DNA of 64,000 bases from Streptomyces sp. NBC_01214 (GTDB lineage Bacteria > Actinomycetota > Actinomycetes > Streptomycetales > Streptomycetaceae): NCBI RefSeq assembly GCF_026340975.1, contig NZ_JAPEOS010000001.1, forward strand, positions 4,745,001 to 4,809,000, read 5' to 3'. The notes under the pieces were generated by a model, which ran no database searches, was not told the DNA's origin, and saw nothing but the letters and a program-made list of their open reading frames with translations. The position numbers and the translations under genes are program-made. Below are positions 41,603 through 51,580 of this stretch, piece after piece (positions within the stretch are counted from its first letter, which is position 1; each line of letters begins with the position of its first letter).

Positions 41603-44452
41603 TCAGCAGGTCCCCGCCGGCCGCTCCCGGACCACCAGATCGGTGGAGCCGGTGGTCGCGTCCAGCCAGGCGACCTGACGGCCCGCGCCGGCCGCCGGGT
41701 AGCTCTGCTCACCGCGGTTGCAGGAGACCCGCTCACGACGGGAACCGTCGGTGGTCAGCTGCCACAGCTTGGGCAGCGACTCGTTGCGGTACCGCGTGTC
41801 GGGCGTCTGCGCGACCAGGGTCAGCGCGTCCTGCGAGACCGTCAGGTCGGAGGCCATGAAGGCGCCCGGCTTGTGCTCGCTGCTGACGATGTAGGTGCCG
41901 CGGCCGTCCAGGCCGGAGCTGATGACCGACGTCAGACCGCCGTCGCTCTCGTCGGTGTCCGCCAGCCAGAACACGTTCGTGCCGTTGATGCCGGTCTGGC
42001 CGAGGCTCACCGGCTCGTCGAGCTGTTCGGTCATCACGGCCTTGCCGGTGGCCAGGTCGACGACCTCCACGCCCAGCCGGTAGGAACCGTTCTGCGGGTA
42101 CAGCTTCGCGTAAGCGATCTTGTTGTCGCTGATGGAAGGCAGCGCGGTCAGCGTGTTCCACTTCTTCCCGTCGGTGAAGACCGGGGCCTTGTCGGTGGGC
42201 CGCATGTAGCCGACGTGCCGGCCGCCGAAGACGTCGTACTCTTCGAACACGACCGTGTTCTTCTCCACCCGCAGACCCCCGACGCCCGTCGCCGAGCTGT
42301 ACAGGGTCTTGATCGGGCCGCCCGCCACCGGACGGGTCAGGACGTCGACCGAGGTCGGGCCGTACGCCGTCCAGACCACGGTCTTGCCGTCGGTCGCCGG
42401 AGCGGTGTGGTAGCGGCCGTCGTTGGGGCTGATCACCTTCGGGGCGCCCTTGCCGTCCAGACGACCGGCATAGACCGAGTAGGGCTCGGAGCCGTCGTCA
42501 TTGGACTTCGAGGCCGTCCACCAACCACCGCCGGCACCCACTCCGGAATCGGTGGTGTTCAGCTTCCCGAAGAGGGTGTCGGTGTCGATGCCCAGGGCCT
42601 GCTCCCAGTCCGGGACGATGCCGTGGGCGTTGAACGACCGCTTGACCGTGTTCTGCTGGGCGGAGGTCGCGCCCAGCGCCTTGGCCGCCGCGAGCACCGC
42701 GCCCCGCGCCTCGGTGAACCCGTCGAGCGGCGTCATGTACTCGGTCACGGCCTTGTACACGATCTTGTCGGCCAGGGCGCCGCCCAGGTCCTCGCGCATG
42801 TCCCACAGCGCGCCGGAGAAGATCGTCGAGTTCAGGTGCACGCCGCCGTTGTCGGTGGCGAACGACACGCCCAGGAAGCTCTTCGAGGTGGTGGCCCCGT
42901 CGTTGAGGTCGCGCAGGGCGCAGTCGGCGGCCGCCTTCGTGCGGCACAGGTTCTCGCCGATCAGGCCGGCGGTCGGATCGCTCATCGGCGTCCCGTTCGC
43001 GGTGACGTCGATCGCGTTGCCGAAGTAGTCGGCCAGGGCCTCGTTCAGGGCACCGGACTGGCCCGCGTAGACCAGGTTCGCCGTGTGCTCGATGACCCCG
43101 TGGGTCATCTCGTGGCCGACGACGTCCGTATCGGCCGACATCGGCTTGAACTCCGCGTCGCCGTTGCCGTAGACCATCTTGGTGCCGTCCCAGAACGCGT
43201 TGGCGTAGGGCAGGCCGTAGTACGTCACGCCGACCAGGGAGTTGACGGCCCCGCCGTTCCCGTCGAGGCTGTCGCGCCCGAAGTTCTTCTTGTAGAAGTC
43301 GTAGACCTGGCCCGCGTTCCAGTGGGCGTCCACGGCACCCGAATCCGTCGCCGCAGCGCCGAAAGCGGTGTTCGGGGAGGAGAACATGGTGATGCCGGAG
43401 GGCCACGTGCCCGAGGTCTCCGACACCGACTTGCCGCGCGCGTCCCACGTGGCCAGCAGGCTCTTGCTGGAGGAGCGCATGCGGCCCGCGTCCGCGAGCA
43501 GGTAGTTGCCGGCCGCCGGGTCGTAGGCGATGTCCAGCGAGGTCGCGGCGCCGCTCAGCCGGGCCCCGGACCCGGTCTCGGGGACCAGGTTCGACGGAGT
43601 GGCCGGCGGGCCGCCCGCCGTCGGGCCGTCGGCGGCCTCACCGGCCGTCCGGGCGGCGGGGGCCGCCATCGTCTTCAACGCGCTGTACTGGAGCGCCGGA
43701 TAGCCCGAGCGGGCGTCCACGTACACCTCGTCCACGACCGGTGCCCCGGTGCCGGGCGCGGTACCCCGCACGGTGACGCGGTAGGCGAGGACACCGCCGC
43801 CCTTGGGCAGGACGACGAGCCCCTTGGCGTCACCGGTCATGCCGGTGGCCGCCGGATCACCGGACTCGGACTGCGGCGCCCGGTCCTTGTCGAGGGCAGC
43901 TCCCAGCCGGCGGACCGTGGCGGCCACCGCACGGCGGACCGCGACGTCCTCGCTGACCTGGGGGGTGACGTCGGTGCTCAAGGCGGTGAAGTAGTGCCCC
44001 GAGGTACCGGTGACCACGCGCTTGCCGTCCTGCTTCTGCATGCGCACGACGTACTGGCCGCCCAGGACCTCGACACCGCGGTGCTTCTGTTGCAGTCGGA
44101 CCGTCTCGTCCTTGGACCCGGTGGCCGTCGCCGCCAGCGGGACGAGGTCGCTGCCCGCCCGCGGGATCTTGTAGCGGCTCTTGTTCGCGGCGAGGTGCTG
44201 CCGCGCCGCGTCCGCCGGGGCGGCCTTGGCGTCCACCGGCTCCCGTATGCCCTCGACGAGCACCGGGGTCGCGGTGTCCTGGCCGGGAACGGCGTTCGAC
44301 GGGCCGTGGTCCGCGGCCCACGCCGGCGACGCCTGCAAGGTCATTGCGGCCGCCAACAGAACCGCTATTCCTCCGGCGGATCGGAGCTCTTTCCGCCATA
44401 TCCGTCGTGCGGCGGGGGTTGGTGCCGACGAACCTGCGCTGTACTTGGGCAA
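41603..44452 (-). CDS. secreted M4-family (thermolysin-like) metalloprotease with beta-propeller-like tail
   Basis: 949 aa. The TTG start at 44452 is preceded by GAGGAGA at a 4-nt gap. The signal peptide is ELRSAGGIAVLLAAAMTLQA, cut near AWA. The FTP/PepSY propeptide follows (~60-260). The catalytic domain has AFWDGTKMVYGNGD, the zinc site HEMTH (H447, E448, H451) and the third ligand in GALNEALADYFG; GGVHLNSTIFSGALW carries the active-site His region. The C-terminal ~350 residues have WD40-like beta strands (DGRYHTAPATDGKTVVWTAY; VFFEEYD-like blades), probably for substrate or surface binding. An extracellular endoprotease that matures by autoprocessing. Confidence 0.9.
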   Translation of the reverse strand: MPKYSAGSSAPTPAARRIWRKELRSAGGIAVLLAAAMTLQASPAWAADHGPSNAVPGQDTATPVLVEGIREPVDAKAAPADAARQHLAANKSRYKIPRAGSDLVPLAATATGSKDETVRLQQKHRGVEVLGGQYVVRMQKQDGKRVVTGTSGHYFTALSTDVTPQVSEDVAVRRAVAATVRRLGAALDKDRAPQSESGDPAATGMTGDAKGLVVLPKGGGVLAYRVTVRGTAPGTGAPVVDEVYVDARSGYPALQYSALKTMAAPAARTAGEAADGPTAGGPPATPSNLVPETGSGARLSGAATSLDIAYDPAAGNYLLADAGRMRSSSKSLLATWDARGKSVSETSGTWPSGITMFSSPNTAFGAAATDSGAVDAHWNAGQVYDFYKKNFGRDSLDGNGGAVNSLVGVTYYGLPYANAFWDGTKMVYGNGDAEFKPMSADTDVVGHEMTHGVIEHTANLVYAGQSGALNEALADYFGNAIDVTANGTPMSDPTAGLIGENLCRTKAAADCALRDLNDGATTSKSFLGVSFATDNGGVHLNSTIFSGALWDMREDLGGALADKIVYKAVTEYMTPLDGFTEARGAVLAAAKALGATSAQQNTVKRSFNAHGIVPDWEQALGIDTDTLFGKLNTTDSGVGAGGGWWTASKSNDDGSEPYSVYAGRLDGKGAPKVISPNDGRYHTAPATDGKTVVWTAYGPTSVDVLTRPVAGGPIKTLYSSATGVGGLRVEKNTVVFEEYDVFGGRHVGYMRPTDKAPVFTDGKKWNTLTALPSISDNKIAYAKLYPQNGSYRLGVEVVDLATGKAVMTEQLDEPVSLGQTGINGTNVFWLADTDESDGGLTSVISSGLDGRGTYIVSSEHKPGAFMASDLTVSQDALTLVAQTPDTRYRNESLPKLWQLTTDGSRRERVSCNRGEQSYPAAGAGRQVAWLDATTGSTDLVVRERPAGTC

Positions 44453-44601
44453 GGGGTCTCCTCAACCATGAGTGCCTGGTGCGTTGCTGTGAGTCGCTGC
44501 CATGCAAGCGCCGCGGGCGGCTCCCGACCAGCCCCGAGCCCCCCTCAGAAGTGGCCATGCACACTTGTGGGGGCTGTGTGAAGGCGGTCAAAATCCCCCG
44601 C

Positions 44602-45570
44602 ATGATCGAAACCGACCCGCACGACCGGACTCCGGCCCGCACGCAGGACGACAGCAGGCCGGTGATCCACACGGCCGCCGACCCGGCCGCCGTACTGCAC
44701 GTACTCATCCAGCGCCGACAGGCCCTCCTGCACCAGGAGTCGGCCGACCTGAAGTCCCTGCGCTCCTACGCCGACCGGCTGGCCCACCGGCTGCCCCCAC
44801 AACCGGCGAGAACCCCCGGACCCCCGGCCGGCATCGAGATCCTCACCGGCACCGAAGCGGCCGGAGCCCGCCTCGACACCATGCTCGAAGCCGCCGAGAC
44901 GGAGGTCCTGATCCTCGACCGCGCCACGCGGACGCCCGGGCCGCCCGGCAGCACCAGCGAGCCCAGCAACATCGGGGAGGCCGGCGCGGACCGCATCCGC
45001 CGCCTGCTGGCGCGCGGCATCGCCGTACGGACCGTCACCGACCGGCGCGGCACCGACTTCCCCGACCGGGCACAGGAGCTGATCGCCCTCACCGGACTCG
45101 GCCTCCAGGCCCGCATCGGCCAGAGCCTGCCCACCGCCCTGGTCCTCGTAGACCGGCGCACCTGCCTGCTACCCCCACCGCCCGGCGACGACGAAGGAGG
45201 CGACGGAGCGGCCCTGGTGATCGGCGACCGCCTGCTGCACCGGGCCGCCCTGCCGCTGTTCGAATCCCTGTGGGTGCGCGCCACCCCCCTCGGCAACCCC
45301 GGCGGCCCCCTCACCGCGGACCAACGGGAACTCCTCGGGCTGCTCGCCTCCGGACTGAAGGACGAAACCATCGCGCGCCGGCTCGGCGTGCACGTGCACA
45401 CAGCCCGCCGGCGGATCACCCGCATGCTGGAGGAACTCGACGCCGGCACCCGCTTCCAAGCCGGCGTTCAGGCCGCCATCCGCGGCTGGCTCCCCCCGCA
45501 CCCCGCCCCGGCCGGCGAGCACGTCACCACGTCCAGCGGCCCCGGGCCCACCGCGATGGCGAACGGCTGA
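44602..45570 (+). CDS. LuxR-type transcriptional regulator
   Basis: 322 aa from ATG 44602. An upstream in-frame ATG at 44557 is possible, but TTGTGG-18-CAAAAT (44565-44594) would place transcription start at 44602 and make it leaderless. The N-terminal helical region (VLHVLIQRRQALLHQESADL, then KSLRSYADRLAHRL) and a central domain with GAGADRIRRLLARGIAVRTV-like strands resemble the phospholipase-D-like/TrmB sensor region of Streptomyces LuxR proteins. The C-terminal HTH is LTADQRELLGLLASGLKDET, then IARRLGVHVHTARRRITRML. It is divergent from the M4 protease gene and a candidate for controlling it. Confidence 0.75.
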   Translation: MIETDPHDRTPARTQDDSRPVIHTAADPAAVLHVLIQRRQALLHQESADLKSLRSYADRLAHRLPPQPARTPGPPAGIEILTGTEAAGARLDTMLEAAETEVLILDRATRTPGPPGSTSEPSNIGEAGADRIRRLLARGIAVRTVTDRRGTDFPDRAQELIALTGLGLQARIGQSLPTALVLVDRRTCLLPPPPGDDEGGDGAALVIGDRLLHRAALPLFESLWVRATPLGNPGGPLTADQRELLGLLASGLKDETIARRLGVHVHTARRRITRMLEELDAGTRFQAGVQAAIRGWLPPHPAPAGEHVTTSSGPGPTAMANG

Positions 45571-45686
45571 CCCACAAGGACGCGAACGGGCCGGCCCGGT
45601 AGCGCTGCGCGCACGTACGAGCGGTTGCCATACTGCTACGGCCCGCACTCCGCCGCCGGGCCAGCCCCCGTCAGGACGGAGCACGC

Positions 45687-46367
45687 ATGCCTCCTTCGGC
45701 CACTCTCATAGAGCCCTTCACAGAACGACTGCACGCCTTCGTCACCAACCCCCGGGCCCGCACGGACCTCCAGTGCTACTTCGGGATCGGCCAGCCCTCC
45801 GGCACACCTACGTACACCGGCAGACGGTTCGAGCACCTCGCGGGTGGGGGAGACCGCCCGGACATCGCCGACCGGATCACCGCGGAGGACCTCGTCGCAG
45901 TGCACACCCTGTCGGTGACCGTTCCGGCGCCCGTCGCACTGGACATCCTGGAAGGCCCTCTCGGAGCGCGGCTGTCCGATCTGCTACGGGCCGTTCCCCG
46001 CGGCATCGACATGGCCGATGCCGCAGCCACCGTCCTGTCCCACGGCTCACCGGCGGACCAGGCCTGGAACGCCCTCCTCGACCAGACCGATGTCGGCTGG
46101 GTGATCGCGGGCAAACTCCTCGCCCGGAAGCGTCCGCAACTGCTGCCGGTCTACGACAAGGTCGTGCGCTGCGCTCTGGGGCGCCCGCACCCCTCGTACT
46201 GGCTCGCGCTGCATGCCGCACTGCGCGCGGACGACCACGCCCTGCACCACCAGTTGCTCGAGCTGCGCACAGCGGCGGGGGTGGCGGAGACGGTCAGTGC
46301 GCTGCGGGTGTGCGACGTGGTGGTGTGGATGGGTCACCGGGCGGAGGGCCACGCCTGCCCCCGCTGA
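45687..46367 (+). CDS. DUF6308 family protein
   Basis: 226 aa, ATG start. Conserved blocks visible are RRFEHLAGGGDRPDIADRIT, AEDLVAVHTLSVTVPAPVAL, WVIAGKLLARKRPQLLPVYD and ALRVCDVVVWMGHR. These agree with the actinobacterial DUF6308 family of unknown function. The VGWVIAGKLLARKRP block looks like a helix-hairpin-helix, hinting at nucleic-acid binding; that is inference. No partner gene. Confidence 0.7.
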   Translation: MPPSATLIEPFTERLHAFVTNPRARTDLQCYFGIGQPSGTPTYTGRRFEHLAGGGDRPDIADRITAEDLVAVHTLSVTVPAPVALDILEGPLGARLSDLLRAVPRGIDMADAAATVLSHGSPADQAWNALLDQTDVGWVIAGKLLARKRPQLLPVYDKVVRCALGRPHPSYWLALHAALRADDHALHHQLLELRTAAGVAETVSALRVCDVVVWMGHRAEGHACPR

Positions 46368-46501
46368 CCCGGCTACGCCCCCCGGATGCATCCAACCGGA
46401 CGCGGGCGCTCCCGAGCACCCGTTAGGGCGTCAGGTGGTGTCCGCACCCGTGGTAGACGGGGGCCACGGGGTCCAGCCAACAGCGCGACGGGGGAGCAAG
46501 C

Positions 46502-47182
46502 ATGGCGTCCGAACACCTCGTGTTCGATCACGAACAGGTCCGCATACACGGATTCGAGCTGTACGAGGGGACCGCGACCGCCCTCGACGTGCGCACGGTG
46601 ATCGCGGGGATGCCGCACGACGTCAAGGACGGGCTCCGCGTCCACGAGGTGTCCTTCGGCCGCTCCCATCAGGCCCACGGCGGCCCGGGTGACGATGTGC
46701 CCGAGCTGCTGACCCGGCTGCGTGCCACGGACACCGACGCGTCCGAGTCGGCCCTGGAACAGCTCGCGTCGCTGCCGACCCGGCAGCGCACCACCGGTCG
46801 AGCACGATCCGGGTCGCCAACGCGGTGGCACGACAGTAGCACGGGGGATTCGGAACGCGCACGACCTTGCTCCGAGTGGCCGAGCAGAGCTGGTCGTGCG
46901 ACTGCAGCGGCTACGCCACGGACCCTCCGTACCCGGCTGGCGACCGAGCAGAACCCCGCGGTCCGCGCCAGCCTCGTCCTGGCCGTGGCCGAACTCGCCG
47001 CCCCGAACGCCGACCTCCGCGTCGCCCCATGGGCCCGTACCCCCTGGACCGAACCCGCACGGCCCCCAGAGGTCCCCGTGTCCGCCGCGCTCGCCTGGCC
47101 CTGCACCCTCGCCCAGATGCTGACGGTGCGAAACCGGGTGTCGTCGATCCCTGGGACGACCTCTCGGACGACCTGTGGGCCT
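46502..47182 (+). pseudogene. HEAT-repeat protein gene, broken
   Basis: An ATG with GGGGGAG upstream starts MASEHLVFDHEQVRIHGFEL, and the sequence stays protein-like to RATDTDASESALEQLASL. HEAT-type sequence then breaks and reappears in other frames (AVRASLVLAVAELAAPNADL, then RVAPWARTPWT; further on VSAALAWPCTL and KPGVVDPWDDLSDDLW). It is cut off before the next gene, an intact HEAT protein. Probably one member of a local family that has lost its middle and end. Confidence 0.55.
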
Positions 47183-47230
47183 GACACCCGACGCCAGCGG
47201 GTTGTCAGTGCTGTCCGGCAGGGTGGGCAC

Positions 47231-48424
47231 GTGACGAATCGAGACGAGGAACGTGGCACCCCCCTCCGGGCCGGGCTGCCTCCGGCGGCCAGAGAGCTAC
47301 TCGTGGCAACCGCATGGGACGCCTTGCAGCATGCGTACGGGAGCGCTGAGGACACTCCGTCGTACTTGTGCCAACTCCTGGACGAGGATCCCGAGGTGCA
47401 GGCCGAGGCGCTGGGAATGCTCGACATGTCCGTGCTGCATCAGGGGTCCCTGTACAGCTCCACCCTGCCGGCCGCACGGTTCGTGGCAGCGATCCTGACG
47501 CACCCCCAGACGTTCGCCGAGCACGAGAGCTTCTTCCCCTGGGACGACCGGACCCGGCCCCTGCGGGCCGCACTGCTCGACTGGCTCGGCCAGATCGTCG
47601 ACTCTGCCTCCTACGGCGAGGCTCCGGGCGGCGAGGGCGAGTACGGGGATGAGTACGGGGATGAGCACGACGGCGACGGCGACGGCGAGCTCGATGACGA
47701 GCTCGAAGCGATCCGCGCGTGCCGGAGCATTCGACCCGAGCTCTACGATGCGGTCGAACCGATCCTCGACGATCCGCATCCGGACACCCGAGAGGCCGCC
47801 CTCGCAACGGTCACCCTGCTTCTGAAGGCACCGGACCTCGCGGAGTTCGTCCCCCGCGCCGCCCAACGCCTGCGGAGCGTTCTCGAAGCAGACGGCAGCC
47901 GCCGAGAACGCGCGTCCGCGCTCCTGGCGATGGGCGCCTGGGGCCAGGACACCACCGGCTTCCTCAACGACCCTGATCCGGCCGTGCGGGCGTGCGCCGC
48001 TCTGGCCCCCGGATGCGCGCACCTGACCCGCGCCACCGCCGTCCTGCTCGAAGCCCTGCAGAACCCGGCCGAGGTAGACCAGTGGTTTCCCGACCCCCTC
48101 CCTCAGGTCGACGGATGGTTCCGCTTCACCCTCCTGAAGGCCGTCCTCGACCGCGTCGACGCCTTCGAGGACCTGGCTCCGGCGGCAGCGGCCCTGATAC
48201 CGCTCGCCAGCGACTACACCGTCGACTGCGACTGGGGCCCGCTGCTCGTCAAAGCGTTCCCCAACGGCCATGGCCCCGGCCAGCCGCTGACGGTGGCGCA
48301 ACGGGAGCTCCTGCAAGCCGTCACCGCCAATGAAGAATGCTGGGGCAACATGGGCAACAAGATCCGCTGGCTCAGGGAGGCCGGCCTGCCGGAGCAGCGC
48401 GACGCCATCCGGGCCGTGCTCTGA
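47231..48424 (+). CDS. HEAT-repeat protein, 397 aa
   Basis: GTG 47231 is chosen because the frame upstream belongs to the broken HEAT gene. Helical repeats run through the whole length (SYLCQLLDEDPEVQAEALGM; PHPDTREAALATVTLLLKAP; DPAVRACAALAPGCA). An acidic linker (GEYGDEYGDEHDGDGDGELD) sits at ~136-160. It resembles Streptomyces HEAT-repeat proteins of unknown function, likely a protein-interaction scaffold. No signal peptide. Followed 64 bp later by a Cys-motif protein on the same strand. Confidence 0.7.
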   Translation: MTNRDEERGTPLRAGLPPAARELLVATAWDALQHAYGSAEDTPSYLCQLLDEDPEVQAEALGMLDMSVLHQGSLYSSTLPAARFVAAILTHPQTFAEHESFFPWDDRTRPLRAALLDWLGQIVDSASYGEAPGGEGEYGDEYGDEHDGDGDGELDDELEAIRACRSIRPELYDAVEPILDDPHPDTREAALATVTLLLKAPDLAEFVPRAAQRLRSVLEADGSRRERASALLAMGAWGQDTTGFLNDPDPAVRACAALAPGCAHLTRATAVLLEALQNPAEVDQWFPDPLPQVDGWFRFTLLKAVLDRVDAFEDLAPAAAALIPLASDYTVDCDWGPLLVKAFPNGHGPGQPLTVAQRELLQAVTANEECWGNMGNKIRWLREAGLPEQRDAIRAVL

Positions 48425-48488
48425 TCACACGGCCGTCGCCTGATCGGTTCGGGTCGACTCGAAGCCCGCGGGAGGGTTCAATGCCGAG

Positions 48489-49214
48489 ATGGTCAACTGG
48501 GCACAGATGTACGACTGGCGATCTGAGGTCGATCGCGTTCCCGAGCTCCTGGATCGAGTGGAACGTACGAACGATGCCGCAGCGTGGACGGAGCTGGGAC
48601 AGCGGCTGGTCCTGGAGCGTGATCTCGTATCCCTCGCAGGCATCGCCGCCTTGCCCCGGCTGATGCTCCTCGCGTCGGGGAGCGCGGAAGCCCGACACCT
48701 GGCCGGAGAAGTCATGGAGCGCGCGGCAGGGCACCACGGCGGTGACGAGCTCTTGGCTGACGGTGCCCGGGCGATCGCCGAGTTCGGCGCACTCCTGGAC
48801 CGGCACTTGCAGTCGCGGCCGGTCGACTACCTGGTGACCTTCCGCGCGCTGCTCGCGGTCGAGGAGCAATACCACTGGGCCAGCGTCCTGGGAGACTTCA
48901 CGGACGACTTCTTCGACCTGGCCTGCCCTCACTGCGCGGTGGAGGTGATCATCGCCATCGGTGACTACGGGCGCTACTCGGCGGTTCGGGACTGGAACCT
49001 GGGCGACGTGGATCGGCGTGATCTACGGCCGGCGGCGGTCGAGGAGCTCTCGGGCGTCGGCCGATGGATGCGCGAGACCGCCGTCCGTGACGGGCAGGGG
49101 GTACTCGCCGACGGAATCGCCCATCTCTTCGGCAAGGCCGAGTGTCCGAGATGTGCCAGCGTCTTCACCGTCTCGGACGAGTACGAGGCCGCCAACCGGC
49201 CGGTCCTGCGGTAG
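48489..49214 (+). CDS. hypothetical protein with paired CxxC motifs
   Basis: 241 aa. Helical N-terminal two thirds (ELLDRVERTNDAAAWTELGQ; LVTFRALLAVEEQYHWASVL). Two CxxC pairs, LACPHCAVEV (~144) and AECPRCASVF (~224), are well placed to hold one zinc ion. ATG 48489 is used; ATG 48481 is closer to GGGAGGG but out of frame with the conserved sequence. I do not recognise the family. It is the last gene before tap. Confidence 0.6.
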   Translation: MVNWAQMYDWRSEVDRVPELLDRVERTNDAAAWTELGQRLVLERDLVSLAGIAALPRLMLLASGSAEARHLAGEVMERAAGHHGGDELLADGARAIAEFGALLDRHLQSRPVDYLVTFRALLAVEEQYHWASVLGDFTDDFFDLACPHCAVEVIIAIGDYGRYSAVRDWNLGDVDRRDLRPAAVEELSGVGRWMRETAVRDGQGVLADGIAHLFGKAECPRCASVFTVSDEYEAANRPVLR

Positions 49215-49344
49215 GGCTGCGCGTTCATCACCGGCTCCGGTCTCGTGCCCGCTCTCGGCGGGTGTGAACCGAACAACCGCGCGAGGTTAATTTCAAGGAT
49301 AATGAGAGCGGGAATCCAGGGTTAAGGGATGCTATTTTCGGTGT

Positions 49345-51480
49345 ATGCCAACCGAGGATGAACTGTTCGCGGCCGTGGATGCCCTGCTGACGGGTGAGCC
49401 CGAGATGCCTCCGCCGGCGGAGCGGGCCCGGCTGCGCGAAGCGGCCGGCATCACGCAGGCCCGACTCGCCCAGGTCCTGCAGTCGACGACCCAGTCGGTG
49501 AAGAACTGGGAAGCGGGCCGGTCCGAACCGAGGCCACCGCGCCGTCAGGCATATCAGCGGCTGCTGGACGGCTGGGCCGCCCAGCACCCCGCCAGCCCGA
49601 GCACGCCGGTGCCCGCGACACCGTCCGCGGGGCCCGTACCGGCCGCCGCCCCCGTACCGGCCGCCGCTCCGGTATCGTCCGCCCCGTCAGCCGCGCCCAC
49701 CCGTCCTGACGTTGCCGAGTCCGCGGTCCGTCCGGAGGTCACCTCGCGGCGCCCCGCCACGAAGAAGGCCACCAGGCCCGCCACCACTGCCCCCACCAGC
49801 CGTGCCTCCGCCACCCCCACCGATCCCCGTTTCCCCCACGGCCCGCTCGGCGTCCTCGACGGTGACGGCAGCGCGTACGGCATCGACGGGATCGTGCTGG
49901 ACTGCCCCGCCACCACCATCACGGAGTTGGTGGAGTGGACGTTGAAGGAGTCCGGACTCGGCGCCCCGCGCCTGAACCGCAACGGCAAGGACTCCGACCC
50001 ACTGATCGTGCTCACCGCCTCCGCCGCCGTGAAGCTCGGACTCCCGGAACGCCTGGAGGGCCGCGAGGAGCGCCGCTCGCTGCGCCTGGCGGAGGACCAC
50101 CCGGTCGTGAAGCAGATCGGCGCGGCGAAGTGGCAGCTCACGCAGCGCGGTTTCGGCCCGTGGGCGCGCGTCTACCGCAAGGCCGAAGGCAGCGCACGGC
50201 AGTGCGTGCAGCTCGCGGTCCTGTCCTGGGACGCCCTCGATGCCCGGGCCTGGCCCGGCGTCGCCGCCATGGACCCCGCCGACATCGCCCGGGTCCTCGG
50301 CGTCTACGCGCAGCGGGTCATCACCCCGCGCGGTTCCACCGCTGTGTCCGGGCTGGAACTGATGACCGCGCTGCGTCCGCCCACGCGCGCCGTGCAGGAG
50401 AACGGGACCTGGGTGTCGGGCTACAACCCCGGCAGCCTCGGGTCGGAGCCGGTGGACCCGGCCCCGCCGGAGGCCCTCGCCGAACACCCCGTCGTCGTCC
50501 GGTCGGGCTGGAGCGGGGGTTTCCTGAACGAGGAGGCCTACCAGTGGGTCCGCGACCCCGCCCTGCTCTGCGACACCGAGTGCCTGCTGCCGTACGCGGT
50601 CGGGCTGGACCTGAACACCGCCTTCCTCGCCGCGTCCGCCCGCCTGATGGTGGGCCTGTCCGCCCCCGACCACTTCCACCGGCCGGTGTTCAACAAGAAG
50701 ATCCCCGGCTCCTGGCTGGCCGACCTCTCCCACATCGAGCTCGACCCCCGCCTGCCCTCCCCGTTCACCCCGGACGGCACCCGGCCGACGGGACCTGCCT
50801 GGTACCAGACCCACACCCTCGCCTACGCCAAGGAACTCGGCCACGACGTCCACCCCATCGAGGCCTACCTGCGCCGGGAGACCGGCGCCTATCTGGACCC
50901 GTGGCACGACCGCCTCAAGACCGCGTACGTGGACACCCTCGCCGACCTCGGCGTCACCGCCGATCTCACCGACGCCGAATACCTCGCCGCGATGGAGGTC
51001 CACCAGCAGACCGACCGGGCCATGGCCGCCGTCCTCTCGGCGATCAAGGCCACGGTCAAGGGCGGCATCGGCAAGCTCCGCGAACGCCCCCAGGGCCGTA
51101 CCTACCGCGACGGCGATCCGTGGCCCGCCATGCAACGCCCGACCTGGCGACCCGACATCCGCGCCGCCGTCATCTCCAAGGCCCGCGTCAACATGCACCG
51201 CAAGCTGGGCAACATGGTGAAGCTGACCGGCCTGTACCCCCTTGCGGTCCTCTCCGACTGCGTCGTCTACCCCTCGCCCGGCCCCTCGCCGCTGGACTTC
51301 CTCCCGTACGCCGCCTCGGGCAAGCCGATCATGGGCGGCTTCCGCCTCGGCCCCACCCCCGGCCTGGCCAAACTCGAAGGCGTCCAGGAAATGTCCTGGG
51401 CGGTCGACCTGATGGAGAAGGGCCTCAACCCCGCCCGCCACATCAAGGGCGGCGACGCCGTCCTCGACGACGGCGAATAG
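49345..51480 (+). CDS. tap: telomere-associated protein Tap of linear Streptomyces replicons
   Basis: 711 aa, close to known Tap proteins (~740). An N-terminal XRE-like helix-turn-helix (RLREAAGITQARLAQVLQST, then TQSVKNWEAGRSEPRPPR) is followed by an Ala/Pro linker (~75-160). The long conserved body has GPLGVLDGDGSAYGIDGIVL, VGLDLNTAFLAASARLMVGL, FNKKIPGSWLADLSHIELDP and KARVNMHRKLGNMVKLTGLY. Tap binds the 3' overhang at telomeres and recruits the terminal protein Tpg for end patching. It precedes tpg by 100 bp, the canonical order. The leader is AT-richer than its surroundings (GATAAT at 49296-49301). Confidence 0.93.
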   Translation: MPTEDELFAAVDALLTGEPEMPPPAERARLREAAGITQARLAQVLQSTTQSVKNWEAGRSEPRPPRRQAYQRLLDGWAAQHPASPSTPVPATPSAGPVPAAAPVPAAAPVSSAPSAAPTRPDVAESAVRPEVTSRRPATKKATRPATTAPTSRASATPTDPRFPHGPLGVLDGDGSAYGIDGIVLDCPATTITELVEWTLKESGLGAPRLNRNGKDSDPLIVLTASAAVKLGLPERLEGREERRSLRLAEDHPVVKQIGAAKWQLTQRGFGPWARVYRKAEGSARQCVQLAVLSWDALDARAWPGVAAMDPADIARVLGVYAQRVITPRGSTAVSGLELMTALRPPTRAVQENGTWVSGYNPGSLGSEPVDPAPPEALAEHPVVVRSGWSGGFLNEEAYQWVRDPALLCDTECLLPYAVGLDLNTAFLAASARLMVGLSAPDHFHRPVFNKKIPGSWLADLSHIELDPRLPSPFTPDGTRPTGPAWYQTHTLAYAKELGHDVHPIEAYLRRETGAYLDPWHDRLKTAYVDTLADLGVTADLTDAEYLAAMEVHQQTDRAMAAVLSAIKATVKGGIGKLRERPQGRTYRDGDPWPAMQRPTWRPDIRAAVISKARVNMHRKLGNMVKLTGLYPLAVLSDCVVYPSPGPSPLDFLPYAASGKPIMGGFRLGPTPGLAKLEGVQEMSWAVDLMEKGLNPARHIKGGDAVLDDGE

Positions 51481-51580
51481 GACCGGGCCCGTGACCTCCA
51501 GCAACGGCGTCGCCACAGTCCACGCCCGACAGACCGCTCAAGCTGCATGACCTGGACCCCTGTTAAGGAGCTGAACCGCT

